A DNA stretch of 64,000 nt, taken from assembly GCA_001600455.1 (NCBI GenBank), contig BCKC01000005.1, positions 930,001-994,000 of the forward strand, given 5' to 3'. The position numbers and the translations under genes were made by a program. This DNA comes from Endocalyx cinctus (lineage: Eukaryota; Ascomycota; Sordariomycetes; Amphisphaeriales; Apiosporaceae). The notes beneath the pieces were generated by a model. The model made no database searches. It had not been told where the DNA came from and was given only the letters and a program-made list of their open reading frames with translations. Positions 61,949-64,000 of this stretch are shown in pieces; the stretch's first letter is position 1; the number at the start of each line of letters is the position of its first letter.

Positions 61949-64000
61949 TCAACTAATAATAATTTCCGTTTCCTCAAATCTACCCCTTTCCAGCTCTTTC
62001 ATCATCTCCCCGTTCATCATCCCTTCTATAAAGCACTCGCCAACCAGGTGATAAGTACCATCATCTTTTCTGCGCAAGACCACCGGCGTCCTGCATCCCT
62101 TCAAGATGAAGATCTCATCGTCTATGCGTGTTGATCTAGGTACCATACCTACGAAACCTTGACGCGTCGCAGAGAACCTCCTAAATATTATGGGAAGCGT
62201 GATCGTGCCTAGAAACAGCTCAGCCGGAGGAGGATGTTGTATCGCGGCGGCGTTCTCCTCGGACAAGGCGGGGAAGAACGAATAAAATGGTTTGTCCCCG
62301 AGACGAAAATTTCCATTTTCACGCTGGAAGATTTCCACCGTAGCCCAACCTTCCGTGAAAGGACCGGTCCGGTGGCCGAGGAAGGGAACGTTGTATAAAA
62401 AGGCGGACGCGTCTGGTGTCATCTTCGCAGGTGATCCTAGCGTCAGAGCGTTCCAGATTGCCTCTCGTACTTTGATATCAGATCCGTAAATGTGGCAGCT
62501 ATTACCGCCACCCTCGTCGAGTATAAGATTATCTTCGTCATCCGTATCATCCGTATTATCTGTGTCGTCCGCGTCATCTGCATCATCTGCATCATCCTTA
62601 TCATTCGCGTCATCTTTGTCATCCTCGTCATCCTCGTCATCCTCGTCATCCTCGTCATCCTCGTCATCCTCGTCATCCTCGTCATCCTCGTCATCCTCGT
62701 CATCCTCGTCATNNNNNNNNNNNNNNNNNNNNNNNNNNNNNNNNNNNNNNNNNNNNNNNNNNNNNNNNNNNNNNNNNNNNNNNNNNNNNNNNNNNNNNNN
62801 NNNNNNNNNNNNNNNNNATCCTCGTCATCCTCGTCATCCTCGTCATCCTCGTCATCCTCGTCATCCTCGTCATCCTCGTCATCCTCGTCATCCTCGTCAT
62901 CCTCGTCATCCTTGTCATCAAAGTAATCATCAATCATAATATAATACGCAAGCGCACCCACTAGGTCGACCTTGAACCCTTGGCAGTAGAGATGATTGGT
63001 GTTTGAAGCCTCCTTCCACACATGCCGAGTCTCACCGGCAGCGGAGCATTCCCCGTAGAACGAGGAGCTCAAAGTGTCCATATTGTCCATAAACCTCACC
63101 TGCGACAGCCAATTCGGCGCCCACGATGGAATGTCCGACAATGATGATGATGGTAATATAGATTTGGCAGCTGTTTGATAGATTACGTCGAGTTTTCCGG
63201 TAAATTTGATGAGACTGACGGCGAAGTCTATGTAGATCTGGGACACGGTCTGACGGTAGTCCGGCACTATGCATTTCTGCAATTCCGGATCCATCATACC
63301 CAAAAGGCCGTATATCTTGTCGCGTGGATCAAACTGCTTCGCTCTACGGCCCGTATCCAGAAGCGCCATGGTGTCAGCGTGCGGCGATCCGTCGGATTTT
63401 GACAGGTCGAGCCTTAAGAACCGAACGACTTTCTCAATTTTGATGAGAAACTCGCGGGACTGGGCTCCTCCGTCCGATTCGGGACCAGTAAAGAGTTGCT
63501 GGAAAAATTGCACGTTGCTTTCTACCGCCCCGACGGCGAGGAAGAAAACGGGGAGGTTGCTAACGTGTCGTCCGAAGCACACAACGGACCCGGAACCGGC
63601 TAATTGGACTTCCTGGATGATCCATAATCGGTCCCAGTAGGAGCGAGCGGCCAGTTCGCTGAACCCGTACCACGCTGTCTTATACTTTGGATCGGCCAGG
63701 ATGGATAGTTCCACGTCGTCCATCGATTTGCTCTGCAAGAGGTCTTCGGTATATTCAAGCATGTCAGCCAACTCTTTCCCGTTTTCGACGTCGGGACCCA
63801 GCATAACAAGCACTCTGTAAGCCATAGAGTAGATATCTTTCATGCGCTTCACCTGGACGTTGCGCTCCTCGATATCGTTTTGGTTGATGCATACGGCATC
63901 GACCCACAACCGCGTAGGTTCGCGATCCATGCGCTTACGAAACCACCACCGCAAAAGGTTAGCCAGCGAGTCCCGAAGATTTCTCCTCACCGTGATTTTC
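61949..64000 (-). CDS. HET-domain (heterokaryon incompatibility-type) protein, 5' end beyond window, interrupted by assembly gap
   Basis: The frame is open to the right edge of the window, so the N-terminus is missing. The visible start reads ITVRRNLRDSLANLL followed by LWVDAVCINQNDIEERNVQV, the core HET motif, then RSYWDRLWIIQEVQLA and DPRDKIYGLLGM. This domain occurs in fungal non-self recognition proteins that trigger cell death. Around 62939-62520 lies an Asp/Glu tract coded by a 9-bp repeat, interrupted by 105 N. After it the protein resumes as NLILDEGGGNSCHIYGSDIK and continues through ASAFLYNVPFLGHRTG to the stop at 61949. Reading straight through the Ns puts the frame off and yields a false Met-Thr-Arg repeat ending at 62443. 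I take the true gene to end at 61949. No intron is evident in the visible part. Confidence 0.82.
62623..62912 (-). repeat. 9-bp acidic-coding minisatellite inside the HET gene
   Basis: The unit on the minus strand is GACGAGGAT (Asp-Glu-Asp), near-perfect on both sides of the N gap. It grades at 62570-62622 into degenerate Asp/Ala/Asn/Lys units. It has about ten copies on each side plus an unknown number in the gap. Confidence 0.9.
62713..62817. other. Assembly gap (105 N)
   Basis: All bases are N. The repeat phase on either side predicts a missing length of 7 more than a multiple of 9 (for example 97 or 106), so 105 is an estimate and not the true length. Confidence 0.98.

Noticed and set aside
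62709..62933. Met-Thr-Arg, Ser-only and Ile-Leu-Val repeat proteins predicted around the N gap
   Set aside because: Out-of-frame readings of the 9-bp acidic repeat. Only the Asp/Glu frame connects to real protein on both sides.

Overview
This is nuclear DNA from a filamentous ascomycete (Pezizomycotina, probably Sordariomycetes). The genes have short introns of about 55-190 bp with GTAAGT/GTATGT-type donors and CTAAC-like branch sites, long AT-rich spacers full of homopolymer runs, and typical mould families: a HET-domain protein, a Pth11/rhodopsin-like membrane protein, an HR-PKS remnant, a BLI-3-like protein and an RGS-LOV protein. I saw no prokaryotic, viral or CRISPR element and no convincing tRNA. 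The exon joins below were made by hand from frame, splice signals and family continuity.

Layout. 1-15 kb is a housekeeping block: the 3' end of a histidine-phosphatase-family gene, a carnitine/acylcarnitine carrier (CRC1/acuH-like), an MSC2/ZnT5-type zinc transporter, ALG1, a UBE2G1/Ubc15-type E2, SNU23, DPH5 and a BLI-3-like flavin protein. 15-20 kb is gene-poor and holds a decayed polyketide synthase ketosynthase fragment (about 16.35-17.07 kb) and a 9-bp minisatellite. 20-28 kb carries a coiled-coil/F-box protein, the COPI subunit SEC27 and a type II glycosyltransferase. 28-32 kb is the largest empty stretch.

32-47 kb is a mixed block: a Pth11-like 7TM protein, a Ser/Thr-rich single-TM protein, an acyl-CoA dehydrogenase, an SDR, a secreted GH30 glycosidase, an RGS-LOV photoreceptor-like protein and exonuclease V. 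47-57.5 kb has a small F-box/TM protein, the SCH9 kinase, glucose-6-phosphate isomerase and a secreted C69-family peptidase. 57.5-64 kb has a zinc alcohol dehydrogenase and a HET-domain protein that runs off the window and is interrupted by an N gap inside an acidic 9-bp repeat.

How the genes work together. There is no obvious operon-like cluster. Most genes are housekeeping and lie in convergent or divergent pairs: DPH5/BLI-3, ALG1/E2, acyl-CoA dehydrogenase/SDR, PGI/C69 and ADH/HET are convergent, and SNU23/DPH5 share a 477-bp divergent promoter region. The most interesting items are the RGS-LOV protein with an intact flavin-binding cysteine, a C69-family peptidase that has no N-terminal cysteine but would expose a serine after signal cleavage, the ketosynthase relic whose active-site cysteine codon now reads phenylalanine, and the acidic repeat/gap in the HET gene whose N length puts the frame out by one base.
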